Assembly (NCBI RefSeq): GCF_020521235.1
Contig: NZ_BLAY01000013.1
Coordinates: 1 to 64,000 of the forward strand
Reading direction: 5' to 3'
Length of the DNA: 64,000 bases
Source of the DNA: Microseira wollei NIES-4236
GTDB lineage: Bacteria > Cyanobacteriota > Cyanobacteriia > Cyanobacteriales > Aerosakkonemataceae
Shown here: positions 33,684-43,126 of the stretch, piece after piece
Position numbering within the stretch: position 1 is the stretch's first letter
How the letters are laid out: every line of letters starts with the position of its first letter
Notes under the pieces: model-generated
Database searches by the model: none
Seen by the model: the letters and a program-made list of their open reading frames with translations, nothing else
What the model was told of the DNA's origin: nothing
Position numbers and translations under genes: made by a program

Positions 33684-33950
33684 TCATGGATTTTTCTTTG
33701 GTGATGAAGTAGGATTTAATTGCTGCTGCTGGGTTTGAAATTTAATTTCTATTCCGTTTTGACCCTGCCTAATCCCAACACCTAGCGCCCAAGCCAATGC
33801 TCCGAGTGCCACAATACCAACAAGAACAAATAACATCACATTGTTCGACAGTACACTAACGCTTGTGTTCCGATTTGTATCTCTTCCTGAGTTGGAGATA
33901 TCTCGTCCAGCCCATTGTTTAGGGCTGTCATCAGGTGGGGTTTTACTCAT
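33684..33950 (-). CDS. Single-pass membrane protein with GRDI-x-GRD motif (88 aa)
   Basis: MSKTPPDDSPKQWAGRDISN then SGRDTNRN, followed by one membrane helix (VMLFVLVGIVALGALAWALG, about residues 38-58) and a short Gln/Pro-rich end. The N-terminal motif W/Q-AGRDI-x(3)-GRD is shared with the next gene, 44 bases downstream. Two such proteins side by side may form a membrane complex. AGGAG lies near the start. Confidence 0.65.
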   Translation of the reverse strand: MSKTPPDDSPKQWAGRDISNSGRDTNRNTSVSVLSNNVMLFVLVGIVALGALAWALGVGIRQGQNGIEIKFQTQQQQLNPTSSPKKNP

Positions 33951-34139
33951 AATATATCCTCCTAAAATCTATCTGTAACTACTTTTGGACAACTAATGTT
34001 TTGAAGAACCTAAAAAACTTCGTTTAGCTTGTTTTCACTCGATCGAGCAATTCAGCTTAAGCGACAATTTTTTACTTACGATTATTTCGGACATTGATTG
34101 GCACTCTTTGAAGTGAAAATGGAAAAATAAACAATTTAT

Positions 34140-34727
34140 TTAGACATCCCGTATAGTTTTTCCTTTCTGTTTTGACAAGTCTTTTAATTTATCTCTAGTA
34201 ACTTCGATTATTTCCTGAATAGCTTCCCGAATTGCATAACGATCTTTATCCAAACCTGCATCAATAAGATCGTTCCATCGCTGTCTGAGAACATCACGAA
34301 GTAGATTAGAATATGGTGAACCAGGACTATGATTTTTTTTGTGAAATTCATCAGGCAGAAGCATTAAGTTTTCATCACCATCTTTCTTAAAAACACCATA
34401 TCTTGTTCCTGCTATTGTTAGCTCGCATTGATCGCAAAGATGGTCTGGAATAATATGGTGATTGCTATAACCTCCTCCTGCTGATGGATATTTTTTCTTT
34501 TGAAGTTGTTGTATCGCTTCAGAAGATTCCTTATCTGGTGCGAGGAAAGCAAGATCCCAAATAGAGTTCATCTGCTCTTTATATACAATCTTTCCCATAA
34601 GAGGATCTTTGATAATAAATTCTCCTGTTGACCCATCATACATCACCAGATAATCACCAGGTTTGATGTTGTATCTGTTACAAACTGGTGCTGGAATATA
34701 AAATCTATTCCACTGTCCGATACCCAT
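34140..34727 (-). CDS. AHH/HNH-type nuclease protein (195 aa)
   Basis: Residues 1-65 (NRFYIPAPVCNRYNIKPGDY, DGSTGEFIIKDP) look like a small beta-barrel, possibly SpoVT/AbrB-like. Residues 80-140 hold the nuclease signature: YSNHHIIPDHLCDQCELTIA, then ENLMLLPDEFHKKNHSPGSP, with His residues placed as in AHH toxin nucleases (HH-I-x-P ... N-x-x-x-L-P ... H-x-x-x-H). A helical tail follows. It starts four bases after the stop of the 34732 membrane protein, so they are one operon. Confidence 0.65.
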   Translation of the reverse strand: MGIGQWNRFYIPAPVCNRYNIKPGDYLVMYDGSTGEFIIKDPLMGKIVYKEQMNSIWDLAFLAPDKESSEAIQQLQKKKYPSAGGGYSNHHIIPDHLCDQCELTIAGTRYGVFKKDGDENLMLLPDEFHKKNHSPGSPYSNLLRDVLRQRWNDLIDAGLDKDRYAIREAIQEIIEVTRDKLKDLSKQKGKTIRDV

Positions 34728-34731
34728 TAGA

Positions 34732-35379
34732 TCACCTCAACTCAAAACCGAGTAGCTTTAGAATCAGCATAAATAGAATTTCCATTTCATCATCATTGAG
34801 TGCATTACTCAATTGAGAACGTAGCGCTGAACGATCTAGCGCCTTTAGTTTTTTAATAACTTTCTTTTCTTCGGGCTTGATTTTATTACTATTTTCAATC
34901 TCTTTAAGCTGTTTATCAAACTCTTTTAGTAACTCTTCGCCCTTCATATTCTTAAGTTCCTGACGAAACTTTTGAGGGTCTATTTTAGAATATTTAGGTT
35001 GACGAACAATTCTCGGAGGTTGTGGTAGGCTAATTCCTACAATTGCTAGAAGAAAACCGACTAACGCAAAAGCTAAAAAGAAACCTATCACTAAATAACT
35101 TAAAATTGGAAATAACAACCAGTACCAACCCGGATACTCGGAACTACGTCCCTGAAGAGAATCTAGTCCTAGACCGAACAAACCAAACAAACAAACGACT
35201 ATGGGCATTGCTATTATTGTCCCAACGTCTATCGGGCCACCTAAAATTAAAGCTATGATAGTTCCAATTAATGTTAAAATTCCCCCTAAGCTAATCCAAC
35301 TGTAAAAGACTCTTGCTCGAAAGCTGAAAGTTTCAGTCATTGGGCCTGGAGTCACAAAACTGATTATTTTATCAATCAT
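34732..35379 (-). CDS. Four-helix membrane protein with coiled C-terminus (215 aa)
   Basis: Membrane segments at about 27-46 (ISLGGILTLIGTIIALILGG), 52-71 (TIIAMPIVVCLFGLFGLGLD) and a long pair at 87-118 (WLLFPILSYLVIGFFLAFAL). The cytoplasmic second half is charged and helical (ELKNMKGEELLKEFDKQLKE) and ends MEILFMLILKLLGFELR. First gene of the minus-strand group, divergent from the STAND ATPase at 35597 with 217 bp between. It could shelter the cell from, or deliver, the downstream nuclease, but that is only inference. Confidence 0.65.
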   Translation of the reverse strand: MIDKIISFVTPGPMTETFSFRARVFYSWISLGGILTLIGTIIALILGGPIDVGTIIAMPIVVCLFGLFGLGLDSLQGRSSEYPGWYWLLFPILSYLVIGFFLAFALVGFLLAIVGISLPQPPRIVRQPKYSKIDPQKFRQELKNMKGEELLKEFDKQLKEIENSNKIKPEEKKVIKKLKALDRSALRSQLSNALNDDEMEILFMLILKLLGFELR

Positions 35380-35596
35380 AAAAATTATGTTGTCTTTAAA
35401 TTGACTGGTGAGAATGAGATACTTTCACTTTTTCTTCTACGAGTTTAAATCGCCTTTTCTGAACGCTGCCACTTGAAAATACTTGATTTTCTTGCGTCTT
35501 TTGCAAAAAAATATTAAGAAAAGCCCTTGAAAACCCTCGATAATCTTGCCTGAGACTAAGCTATAATGGCTAAAAATATTACTAAATCTAGCTTTT

Positions 35597-36961
35597 ATGA
35601 CTGTAACAGAAGTTTTACAATTGGTGGATCAGCTAGTCTTCACGCAAACAGGAAAACACCTCAATAACTTACAAAAGAATGTGATTAAAGGAATTTGGCA
35701 AGATAAAACTTACGGTGAAATCGCAAAAGAGTTTGGCTATGATAGTGAAAATCATATCGGCAATGTTAGTCGTGAATTATATAAAATTTTGTCCGAACAG
35801 TTAGGAGAAGATGTTAATAAGTCTAATTTTTCATGGACAATAGAAAGGTTAGCTAATTATTGTAATCAATCTTCTAACCTGTTACAGCAACTTTTATTGA
35901 TTAATAGTCCAATTAATCTCTGTTCTAATAATCCTAAACATGATTCTAAAAATACTGAATCAGATTATTCCAAAAAATATTATCACGATTTAACTATAGC
36001 TCCTAAAATTACTCATTTTTGCGATCGCACTCTCGATCTGCAAACCCTATCCCACTGGTTAACCACTCAAAACCCCCGTCTAATCTCAGTTTTAGGACTT
36101 AGTGGAATTGGTAAAACCACCCTAGTTAAACAGTTCGTTGACCTAAATCTACAACAATTTGATGTAGTCATCTGGAAAAGTATCAAACTATCCCAGTCTT
36201 TAGATAGCATTATTACTGAAATTTTCGCACTTATTAATCCCGAACCTATTCAAATTGACAATAAATTAACTCAATTTTTCAATCTCTTACGCCAGCAAAG
36301 ATGTTTGATTATCCTTGATGATGTGCAAGAACTATTTACCAGTGGACAATTCGCAGGACAGTACAAAACTGAATATAAAGACTACAAAACCTTTTTCACC
36401 ATGATGACAGAAATCGAACATCAAAGTACTTTAATCTTAATCGGTCAGGAACAATGTCAAGAAATGCTCTGCTTAGATGAAGAATTATATCCTGTTAAGT
36501 GCTTGGAATTAGAAGGCTTATACAATACCGAAATCCTGAAAAACATGGGATTAAAAGATGAGGAAAGCTGGTTAACACTGCTTAATCTATATGAAGGCAA
36601 TCCTGTTTATTTAAAATCTATTGCTAATTTAATTAGAAACATTTTTATGGGTAAAGTATCTGAGTTTTTAAGTGAAGGTAGCTTACTTTTGACAGAAGAT
36701 ATTAAATATAATTTCAATGAATTATTCGACCGATTGTCACCGAGCGAACAACAGATTGTTTTAGAATTGAGTAAATATAATAAAGCCGTGTCCAGAGAAG
36801 ATTTAAGACAAGCTTTATCCTTGTCCTCAATAGACTTGATAAATGGGTTACAATCTTTGCGTAAACGCTATTTAATCAAATCAATAGAAGGCGAGAAAAT
36901 TTCGTTTAATTTATCTCCTGTTTTTCGAGAGTATGTCAGAACTTGCTGCCAAGATTTATAG
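35597..36961 (+). CDS. STAND (NB-ARC-like) ATPase with N-terminal HTH, probably truncated (454 aa)
   Basis: Residues 1-78 form the HTH-like N-terminal domain common in cyanobacterial STAND proteins (LNNLQKNVIKGIWQDKTYGE, IAKEFGYDSENHIGNVSREL). An NB-ARC-type ATPase follows with Walker A LGLSGIGKTTL (about 172) and Walker B RCLIILDDVQEL (about 240). A winged-helix region (SPSEQQIVLELSKYNKAVSR) ends at VFREYVRTCC. Relatives often continue with WD40 or TPR sensor repeats. Here the stop codon TAG is part of the MITE end TATAGCAGATTGC, so a sensor may have been lost. Confidence 0.78.
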   Translation: MTVTEVLQLVDQLVFTQTGKHLNNLQKNVIKGIWQDKTYGEIAKEFGYDSENHIGNVSRELYKILSEQLGEDVNKSNFSWTIERLANYCNQSSNLLQQLLLINSPINLCSNNPKHDSKNTESDYSKKYYHDLTIAPKITHFCDRTLDLQTLSHWLTTQNPRLISVLGLSGIGKTTLVKQFVDLNLQQFDVVIWKSIKLSQSLDSIITEIFALINPEPIQIDNKLTQFFNLLRQQRCLIILDDVQELFTSGQFAGQYKTEYKDYKTFFTMMTEIEHQSTLILIGQEQCQEMLCLDEELYPVKCLELEGLYNTEILKNMGLKDEESWLTLLNLYEGNPVYLKSIANLIRNIFMGKVSEFLSEGSLLLTEDIKYNFNELFDRLSPSEQQIVLELSKYNKAVSREDLRQALSLSSIDLINGLQSLRKRYLIKSIEGEKISFNLSPVFREYVRTCCQDL

Positions 36962-37073
36962 CAGATTGCAAGCGAGTGAGGGAAAGCCTTAAGGCTTCGT
37001 TTGTGTAGCGGCAGCATTAATGCTGCCGCTACACAAACGCGCGCTGTACCTCATACGGCTGCAATCCGCTATA
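36957..37073. mobile_element. MITE-like element, copy 2 (about 117 bp)
   Basis: Ends TATAGCAGATTGCAAGCGAG and GGCTGCAATCCGCTATA are inverted repeats. The centre holds GTGTAGCGGCAGCATTAATG and its inverted completion. In reverse orientation it aligns end to end with copy 1 at 15813-15931. It supplies the stop codon of the STAND gene. Confidence 0.8.
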
Positions 37074-37116
37074 TAGTTGTTTAGCCTTTGTCCTCAACTG
37101 TTAAAAATTCATGCAG

Positions 37117-37308
37117 TTATTTGAGCGAAATAGAAGCATTATAAATACCAGTTTCACTTTCATAAACTTCTTGAAAAGAATCAATTGCATCTTTCAGCTT
37201 GCTAATAGAATCTTCTTGGGTATTTCCTTGTCCTACCAATCCATTTTCCAGACACAAGGCTACCCAATAGCCCGCACTTTGTCTGAGTACCACTGTGTAA
37301 AAATCCAT
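37117..37308 (-). CDS. HicB-like antitoxin, short (63 aa)
   Basis: FYTVVLRQSAGYWVALCLEN then GLVGQGNTQEDSISKLKDAI is the HicB beta-alpha core, with the usual VALCLE strand and the helix after GxGxT. It lacks the C-terminal DNA-binding domain that many HicB proteins have, and no hicA gene is next to it. It may be a solitary HicB-family protein. Confidence 0.65.
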   Translation of the reverse strand: MDFYTVVLRQSAGYWVALCLENGLVGQGNTQEDSISKLKDAIDSFQEVYESETGIYNASISLK

Positions 37309-37469
37309 TGGTCTTAACCTGCTGATGTTTTATACCAAATCCGGGTTAACGACCTCCCTTATTCTTATAGACCGCGCAGGCGGTCTTTGTTTGTGTAGCC
37401 GCGACTTTAGTCGTTAGGCATAAAGGGGGTAATGAAAGCGGATGCGAGTATTATAAATCGTAGTGAGGA

Positions 37470-37673
37470 TTATAGTTCTAGATAGGAGGATGCAAAAATC
37501 AGAGCTTGCCGAATGTCTTCATCTTCTAATTCTGGGAACTCTTGGCGTAGTTCTTCTCGATTGGGATAAGTTGCAAGTAATTCGATTACCCGACGAACGG
37601 TAAGACGAAGGTTACGAATGCAGGGTTGTCCGTTCATGCGATTGGGATTACTGGTAATGCGGTCTAGTTTCAT
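37470..37673 (-). CDS. DUF433 (VapB-like) protein (67 aa)
   Basis: RITSNPNRMNGQPCIRNLRL then TVRRVIELLATYPNREELRQ and EFPELEDEDIRQALIFASSY give the DUF433 helix-turn-helix, usually paired with a DUF5615 or PIN toxin. No such toxin frame follows. The bases just upstream of its start encode, in one frame, KAAKNWEHAFSDDKFCKQLG and a stop, the tail of an unidentified protein, so the region is rearranged. Confidence 0.75.
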   Translation of the reverse strand: MKLDRITSNPNRMNGQPCIRNLRLTVRRVIELLATYPNREELRQEFPELEDEDIRQALIFASSYLEL

Positions 37674-37750
37674 GAGATTAACCCTAGCTGTTTACAAAAT
37701 TTGTCATCGGAAAAAGCGTGTTCCCAGTTTTTGGCTGCTTTGATCCGAGT

Positions 37751-38206
37751 TTAGTCATCCAACAAACTTGCTTTCAAAGTCTCTTCTAAAGTAAAAGGTG
37801 ACTCTTTCGGGAAAAAGGTTAATTTAATTTTTGTTTCATCCGAAGCTTTCATCCGAGCTTTTTGATAACAATCATCAAATATTTCCAAAATTAGAGGTTG
37901 TAAACTGGGACTATCTTCGAGTAATCCTTCAATACATATCCGCTGTTCGCTGATAGTGCTACGCCAACTTTCGCTCCGCTTTTCCGGCTGATATTGCCAT
38001 TTTAGTAAGTGCATTAAAAGCACGATAAAACGACTTTTTAATTCTCGTTTTTCACTTCTGCCCATACTTTCAATTTCTTCAATTAAATTTGGAATGTCTA
38101 TCTCATTAAATTTACCTTCTTTTAACTGTTCAGCAGTGGTTTGTATCCACAAATAAAAGTCTCGTTCGTAGAGACTATTTGGGTTGGCGATCGCTGCTTG
38201 GCTCAT
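37751..38206 (-). CDS. DUF29-family protein (151 aa)
   Basis: NPNSLYERDFYLWIQTTAEQ, EIDIPNLIEEIESMGRSEKR, ELKSRFIVLLMHLLKWQYQP and SWRSTISEQRICIEGLLEDS are hallmark DUF29 blocks. The family is abundant in cyanobacteria and has no established function. The start at 38206 follows AGGAGATTAG; an earlier codon at 38254 has no site. Confidence 0.85.
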   Translation of the reverse strand: MSQAAIANPNSLYERDFYLWIQTTAEQLKEGKFNEIDIPNLIEEIESMGRSEKRELKSRFIVLLMHLLKWQYQPEKRSESWRSTISEQRICIEGLLEDSPSLQPLILEIFDDCYQKARMKASDETKIKLTFFPKESPFTLEETLKASLLDD

Positions 38207-38272
38207 ACCTAATCTCCTTTTATCGATCTGTTGATTAAGGTGGGCAAAGCCCACCCCATTTTATCTATTTCT

Positions 38273-38338
38273 TTAAACTATGGCAAACTCTGTGAGAATT
38301 TTCTCAATCAGTGACCGATAATGGCTTAATTTATCCAT
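38273..38338 (-). pseudogene. XisI-like N-terminal remnant (21 codons)
   Basis: A strong AAGGAGGTCATCAC ribosome-binding site precedes ATG at 38338. The peptide MDKLSHYRSLIEKILTEFAI V then stops. XisI-family proteins begin M-D-K-x-x-x-Y-R-x-x-I-x-x-I-L-T-E-x-A. Only this start remains; the other about 90 residues are gone. In cyanobacteria xisI genes often follow xisH, of which no trace is seen here. Confidence 0.45.
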
Positions 38339-38367
38339 TTTGTGATGACCTCCTTATCTGTATTCAC

Positions 38368-38540
38368 AAAAGCCCGCGCAGGCGGGCTTTGTTTGTGTAG
38401 CCCCAGGTTTTAACCCTAATATTTTCCAGCAGTCCACTTAAGTGGACTTTCGCTATTAGCCCTGCACTTGAGTGCAGGGCGGGTTTTAAACGTAGCAGAT
38501 GTGGGTAACGAGAAGGGGTTTTAACCTGGGGGCTATGCGC
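38368..38540. repeat. Nested palindromic repeats before acnB
   Basis: AAAGCCCGCGCAGGCGGGCTTT is a perfect hairpin at about 38369. GTAGCCCCAGGTTTTAACCC and GGGGTTTTAACCTGGGGGCTA are inverted arms around GTCCACTTAAGTGGAC and CCCTGCACTTGAGTGCAGGG. It resembles the composite repeat at 23640-23785. It lies just after the acnB stop and may terminate that transcript. Confidence 0.75.
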
Positions 38541-38561
38541 GCATCTAGGAACGAGATACTA

Positions 38562-41168
38562 TTACCTCGCCGCCGCAGGCATACCCAAAATATCCTCAAT
38601 CTTAGGCATATCTTCCAGCGCAATTACGCGCCCTTCATCCTCAAATCCAGCAATTTGATCGAAGTTCAAATACCGATACAAATCGCCTGCAAAAGGATTA
38701 ATTTTCTTCGCCGCAATGTCGAGATATTCCTGTACAGTAGGAATCCGACCAAGCAGCGCGCAAACTGCTGCTAATTCCGCCGAACCAAGATACACTCGCG
38801 CATCTTTCCCCATGCGATTGTTGAAGTTGCGGGTAGAAGTTGAAAACACGGTTGTTCCGTCGTTGACGCGCGCTTGGTTGCCCATACATAGACTGCAACC
38901 GGGCATTTCTGTCCGCGCACCTGCTGCGCCAAAAATGCCGTAATATCCTTCTTCTTTTAGTTGATGTTCGTCCATGCGAGTTGGCGGACAAATCCACAAC
39001 CTTGTTTTCACTGCGCCTTCGCTTTCTAATACTTTCGCAGTGGCGCGATAGTGACCGATATTGGTCATGCAAGAACCGACGAAGACTTCATCAACTTTGT
39101 CCCCGGCAACTTCGGACAATAATTTAACATTATCCGGGTCGTTGGGAGCGGCGACAATTGGTTCTTTGATTTCGTTCAGATCGATTTCGATAATTTCGGC
39201 GTATTCGGCATCTGCGTCGGCTTCCATTAATACTGGATTTGCTAACCATTCTTCCATTTTGGCGACGCGGCGCATGATGGTGCGGGCGTCTTGATATCCC
39301 CGCGCGACCATGTTTTTCAACAAGGCGACGTTGGAACGAATATATTCGGAAACGGTTTCGATGCTGAGTTTAATTGTGCATCCGGCACAAGAGCGTTCCG
39401 CCGTCGCGTCAGTGAGTTCAAAAGCTTGCTCAACTTTCAAATCGGGCAATCCTTCGATTTCCATGATGCGCCCGGAGAAGATATTTTTCTTGTTCTTCTT
39501 CTCGACGGTGAGCAATCCTTTTTGAATCGCGACGTAAGGAATTGCATTCACAATATCCCGCAGGGTGACACCGGGTTGCAATTCGCCTTTGAATCGGACT
39601 AAAACCGATTCGGGCATATCTAATGGCATGACGCCCAAAGCAGCAGCAAATGCCACCAAACCCGAACCTGCGGGGAAGGAAATTCCTAATGGGAAACGAG
39701 TGTGGGAATCGCCGCCCGTTCCTACTGTATCTGGCATTAACATCCGGTTTAACCAAGAGTGGATAATGCCATCTCCTGGACGCAAAGCAACGCCGCCCCG
39801 TTGAGCCATAAAATCGGGCAATTCGTGGTGGGTTTTGATATCGACAGGTTTGGGATAAGCTGCGGTATGGCAGAAACTTTGCATCACCAAATCTGCACTG
39901 AAACCCAAACAAGCGAGTTCTTTTAATTCATCTCTGGTCATTGGTCCAGTGGTATCTTGAGAACCAACCGTCGTCATTAATGGTTCGCAAGATGTACCGG
40001 GACGAACCCCAGGCATTCCGCAAGCTTTCCCCACCATTTTTTGTGCGAGGGTGTAACCTTTGCCTGTATCTTCGGGTTGTTTAGGACGGGCGAAAACCGG
40101 AGATGGTTCTAATCCTAATGCGGCACGGGTTTTATCGGTTAAAGTACGTCCAATTAGTAACGGAATGCGTCCACCTGCGCGTACTTCGTCGAGAATGGTA
40201 TCGGGTTTGAGCGTAAAAGTGGAAATCACTTCTCCTGCTTCGTTGGTAATTTCCCCTTGATAAGGATGGATGGTAATTACCATTCCCGTTTCTAGGTTCG
40301 TGACATCGCACTCGATGGGTAAAGCGCCGGAGTCTTCAGCGGTGTTGAAGAAGATGGGAGCGATCGCACTCCCCAATATATACCCTCCCGCGCGCTTGTT
40401 CGGCACGTGAGGAATATCTTGCCCGATGTGCCACAGCACCGAGTTGATCGCCGACTTCCGCGACGAACCCGTCCCGACAACATCGCCGACATAAGCAACG
40501 GGATGCCCTTTCTGCTTTAATTGAGCAATAACTTCCAACCCCCCAGGCATCCGAGATTCCAACATCGCCAAAGCGTGCAAGGGAATATCCGGGCGCGTGG
40601 TAGCATGAGGCGCGGGTGATAAATCATCGGTATTCGTTTCGCCGGGAACTTTAAACACTGTCACGGTAATCTCGTCTTCCAGTTGAGGACGCCCGATAAA
40701 CCAAGCCGCATTTACCCAAGCATCAATTACCTGTTTGGCATAAGGATTGACATCCGACAACGCCAGGACATCGTGGAAGGCGTCGAATACGAGCAATGTC
40801 TTACTTAAGGCAGTTGCTGCCCCTGCTGCTAATAAAGTATCGCGAGACTTGAGCAGTTCGATCAGCGATTGAACGTTGTAGCCTCCCAACATTGTCCCCA
40901 AAAGATAGACAGCCGCTTGGGGTACGATCAGGGGACAAGTAATCTCGCCCTTAGCAACTGCGGTTAAAAACCCAGCTTTGATGTAAGCAGCTTCATCCAC
41001 TCCGGGGGGGACGCGGTTCGTTAGCAAATCCAGCAGCATTTCTTCTTCCCCTGGAGGCGGATTTTTCAGCAATTCGCAGAGTTCGGAAGTTTGCTGGGCA
41101 TTTAAAGGTAAGGGAGGGATTCCTTGTGCCGCCCTTTGGGCAACGTGTTGACGATAGGATTCGAGCAT
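38562..41168 (-). CDS. acnB: Aconitate hydratase B (868 aa)
   Basis: Full-length AcnB, isomerising citrate and isocitrate, and probably acting on 2-methylisocitrate. The N-terminal HEAT-like domain is [20 protein letters not shown] ... [20 protein letters not shown]. The swivel domain has [20 protein letters not shown]. The [4Fe-4S] ligands are Cys in [13 protein letters not shown] and the pair in [11 protein letters not shown]. Active-site [16 protein letters not shown] and [11 protein letters not shown] are present. Start at 41168. It stands alone, with no other TCA gene nearby. Confidence 0.95.
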   Translation of the reverse strand: MLESYRQHVAQRAAQGIPPLPLNAQQTSELCELLKNPPPGEEEMLLDLLTNRVPPGVDEAAYIKAGFLTAVAKGEITCPLIVPQAAVYLLGTMLGGYNVQSLIELLKSRDTLLAAGAATALSKTLLVFDAFHDVLALSDVNPYAKQVIDAWVNAAWFIGRPQLEDEITVTVFKVPGETNTDDLSPAPHATTRPDIPLHALAMLESRMPGGLEVIAQLKQKGHPVAYVGDVVGTGSSRKSAINSVLWHIGQDIPHVPNKRAGGYILGSAIAPIFFNTAEDSGALPIECDVTNLETGMVITIHPYQGEITNEAGEVISTFTLKPDTILDEVRAGGRIPLLIGRTLTDKTRAALGLEPSPVFARPKQPEDTGKGYTLAQKMVGKACGMPGVRPGTSCEPLMTTVGSQDTTGPMTRDELKELACLGFSADLVMQSFCHTAAYPKPVDIKTHHELPDFMAQRGGVALRPGDGIIHSWLNRMLMPDTVGTGGDSHTRFPLGISFPAGSGLVAFAAALGVMPLDMPESVLVRFKGELQPGVTLRDIVNAIPYVAIQKGLLTVEKKNKKNIFSGRIMEIEGLPDLKVEQAFELTDATAERSCAGCTIKLSIETVSEYIRSNVALLKNMVARGYQDARTIMRRVAKMEEWLANPVLMEADADAEYAEIIEIDLNEIKEPIVAAPNDPDNVKLLSEVAGDKVDEVFVGSCMTNIGHYRATAKVLESEGAVKTRLWICPPTRMDEHQLKEEGYYGIFGAAGARTEMPGCSLCMGNQARVNDGTTVFSTSTRNFNNRMGKDARVYLGSAELAAVCALLGRIPTVQEYLDIAAKKINPFAGDLYRYLNFDQIAGFEDEGRVIALEDMPKIEDILGMPAAAR

Positions 41169-41698
41169 TTTCGTGTTCTCTCAGGCTAAGAGCGGAAAAA
41201 TTTTATCGGTGTAGTTTAGCGCCGGATTTTTATTGTACGGCGACGAACCTTCCCGCTGGAGTTCTGTAGGTACTCTTTTAGCTTTTATAGCGGTTTGCTT
41301 TGGCTTTGAAATACACTTATAGCCATTTTCAGTTGAATCAACGGGGGGTAGGGAACATCAGTAAGTTTTGTCGCCAGTTCAAGGTTTTTCAGATGCCGTG
41401 CCCCTACAATTATCAGGAGTTACCCAGGACGAAGCCAGAAACCCGGTTTCTTCGTATATCTATAGTTGACCAAACCACGATTTTTCGTAGAAACCAGGAA
41501 TACAAGCATCAGTCCTAGTTAGCATTTTGCCAGCCGAAAAGTATAAACGGCACAAAAAAGTTGCAGTCGGTGGGAATATCTGAAAAGCAGCTAAGATAAA
41601 GGCAACAACCCAAGCTACTGGGCTTCGCTCTAGATGCTAACAACAGCAACAGCGCCGTACTGCTAGCACAAACTCGGAACTCGCCGCCTACCTTAATC
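41169..41698. other. Intergenic region between divergent acnB and GNAT genes
   Basis: No convincing gene in 530 bp. It contains a partial GCCGTGCCCCTAC repeat near 41395 and an AGAAACCCGGTTTCTTCG repeat at about 41430, both from the dispersed families. Promoters for acnB (minus) and the GNAT protein (plus) must lie here, but no clear operator was found. Confidence 0.6.
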
Positions 41699-42952
41699 AT
41701 GACTCCCACTTCCCCCCAGGATACCAACGCCCTCATCCGTCCCCTACAATACCGGGATCTGGAAGCGATCGAAAATATGGTGGTGCAATCGTCTTTAGCA
41801 GAACACCACAGCTGTTGTGCCGATACCAAGCAGCAATTAGAACGGGTGCGTCGCTGGTACTGGGTACTCAAATTGTTGAGTTGGTTTCCTAACCCATTCC
41901 GGTACAAGTTCTGCGCCTATGTCGTCTCTAAAGCTCAAAACATTTTAGCCACGATTCAAGTATCGCCGTTTAATCGCACGCGCAGCACCTGGCGGGTAGA
42001 TAGAGTCGTGGTTGACCCCCAAGTATCCAGTATAGAAGTAGGCTCGCAACTATTGCGCTATTGCTTCGAGACAATATTAGAGGCGCGGACTTGGTTGCTA
42101 GAAGTCAGTATCCACGATAAAACATTGCTGGCGGTGTATCGGCGCAATGGTTTTCAGCCTTTGGCACACATGACCTATTGGGCGATCGCTCCATCGATGC
42201 TAGCAGAGTTGCAAGAGCGAGAACCCGATTTACCCAACCTGCTACCAGTCAGCAACGCCGATGCCCAACTACTCTATCAATTAGATACCGCATCGATGCC
42301 CCCCTTGGTGCGCCAAGTATTCGACCGCCACAACACTGACTTTAAAACCGGCTTTGTTGCCGCTTTAATTGAAGGCATCCAACAGTGGCTTTCTCAAACC
42401 GAAGTCGTCAGCGGCTACGTGTTTGAATCCCAGCGCAAAGCAGCCATCGGCTATTTTCAGATGCACCTGTCCCGCAACGGCAGCAAACCCCACGTCGCCG
42501 AATTAACCGTACACCCAGCCTACACCTGGCTGTATCCAGAATTACTCGCCCAAATGGCGCGCATTACCCAAGATTTTCCTACCCAATCGTTGCTGTTAAC
42601 TTCTGCGGATTATCAACCAGAACGAGAAGAATATTTGCGACAACTTGGCGCAGAAGAAGTAGAACACACCCTGCTAATGTCCCGTTCAGTTTGGCACAAG
42701 CTGCGGGAGTCGAAGTCGGTATCTTTGGATATGCCTTTGTCGGAAGTTTTCCAAGGATTACAACCCGCCCAAAAACCAGTCCTCGGACGCATGTCCTGGC
42801 TGAAGTCCCGCACCTTGCGCTGGCGGGGAGTACCTAGAAAAGATTTAGTTCCAGCACCCTCCACTCAAGAGGCGGAGTCGGGGTCACAATCTTTATCAGG
42901 CTTGGCCTTCAGGATAACCCGTCGCGGTTCCAGGAGTGCTGACCAAGGGTAA
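41699..42952 (+). CDS. GNAT-domain protein, cyanobacterial double-length type (417 aa)
   Basis: The first domain (residues about 10-165) has the acetyl-CoA fold: WRVDRVVVDPQVSSIEVGSQ, LLRYCFETILEARTWLLEVS, LLAVYRRNGFQPLAHMTYW. The second half (about 170-345) resembles a degenerate GNAT repeat (VAELTVHPAYTWLYPELLAQ, YLRQLGAEEVEHTLLMSRSV). The last 30 residues (STQEAESGSQSLSGLAFRIT ...) are read from a repeat-like GGTTCCAGGAGTG region and may be an extension. It precedes ruvX and may share its transcript. The substrate is unknown. Confidence 0.75.
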   Translation: MTPTSPQDTNALIRPLQYRDLEAIENMVVQSSLAEHHSCCADTKQQLERVRRWYWVLKLLSWFPNPFRYKFCAYVVSKAQNILATIQVSPFNRTRSTWRVDRVVVDPQVSSIEVGSQLLRYCFETILEARTWLLEVSIHDKTLLAVYRRNGFQPLAHMTYWAIAPSMLAELQEREPDLPNLLPVSNADAQLLYQLDTASMPPLVRQVFDRHNTDFKTGFVAALIEGIQQWLSQTEVVSGYVFESQRKAAIGYFQMHLSRNGSKPHVAELTVHPAYTWLYPELLAQMARITQDFPTQSLLLTSADYQPEREEYLRQLGAEEVEHTLLMSRSVWHKLRESKSVSLDMPLSEVFQGLQPAQKPVLGRMSWLKSRTLRWRGVPRKDLVPAPSTQEAESGSQSLSGLAFRITRRGSRSADQG

Positions 42953-43029
42953 TGGTAATGGCGTTCCCAGGCAGAGCCGTGGTCACGAGGGTAAATGGCT
43001 AATGGGTAATTGTACTGACAGCAAAAGCC

Positions 43030-43089
43030 TGTAAATCCAATTAGCAATTAGCAATTAGCAATTAGCAATTACCCATTACCCATTACCCC
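43030..43089. repeat. Heptamer repeat tract
   Basis: AATTAGC repeated five times, then CCATTAC repeated. It belongs to the same STRR family. Upstream, near 42950, there is a TAATGGTAATGGCGTTCCCA stretch that belongs to another short repeat. Confidence 0.8.
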
Positions 43090-43126
43090 TCCCCGCCATC
43101 GCATCCTTGACGCAGATAGCATAAAT

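Noticed and set aside
39291-39912. Long frames on both strands inside acnB
   Set aside because: They are shadows of the aconitase gene, which has clear motifs throughout.
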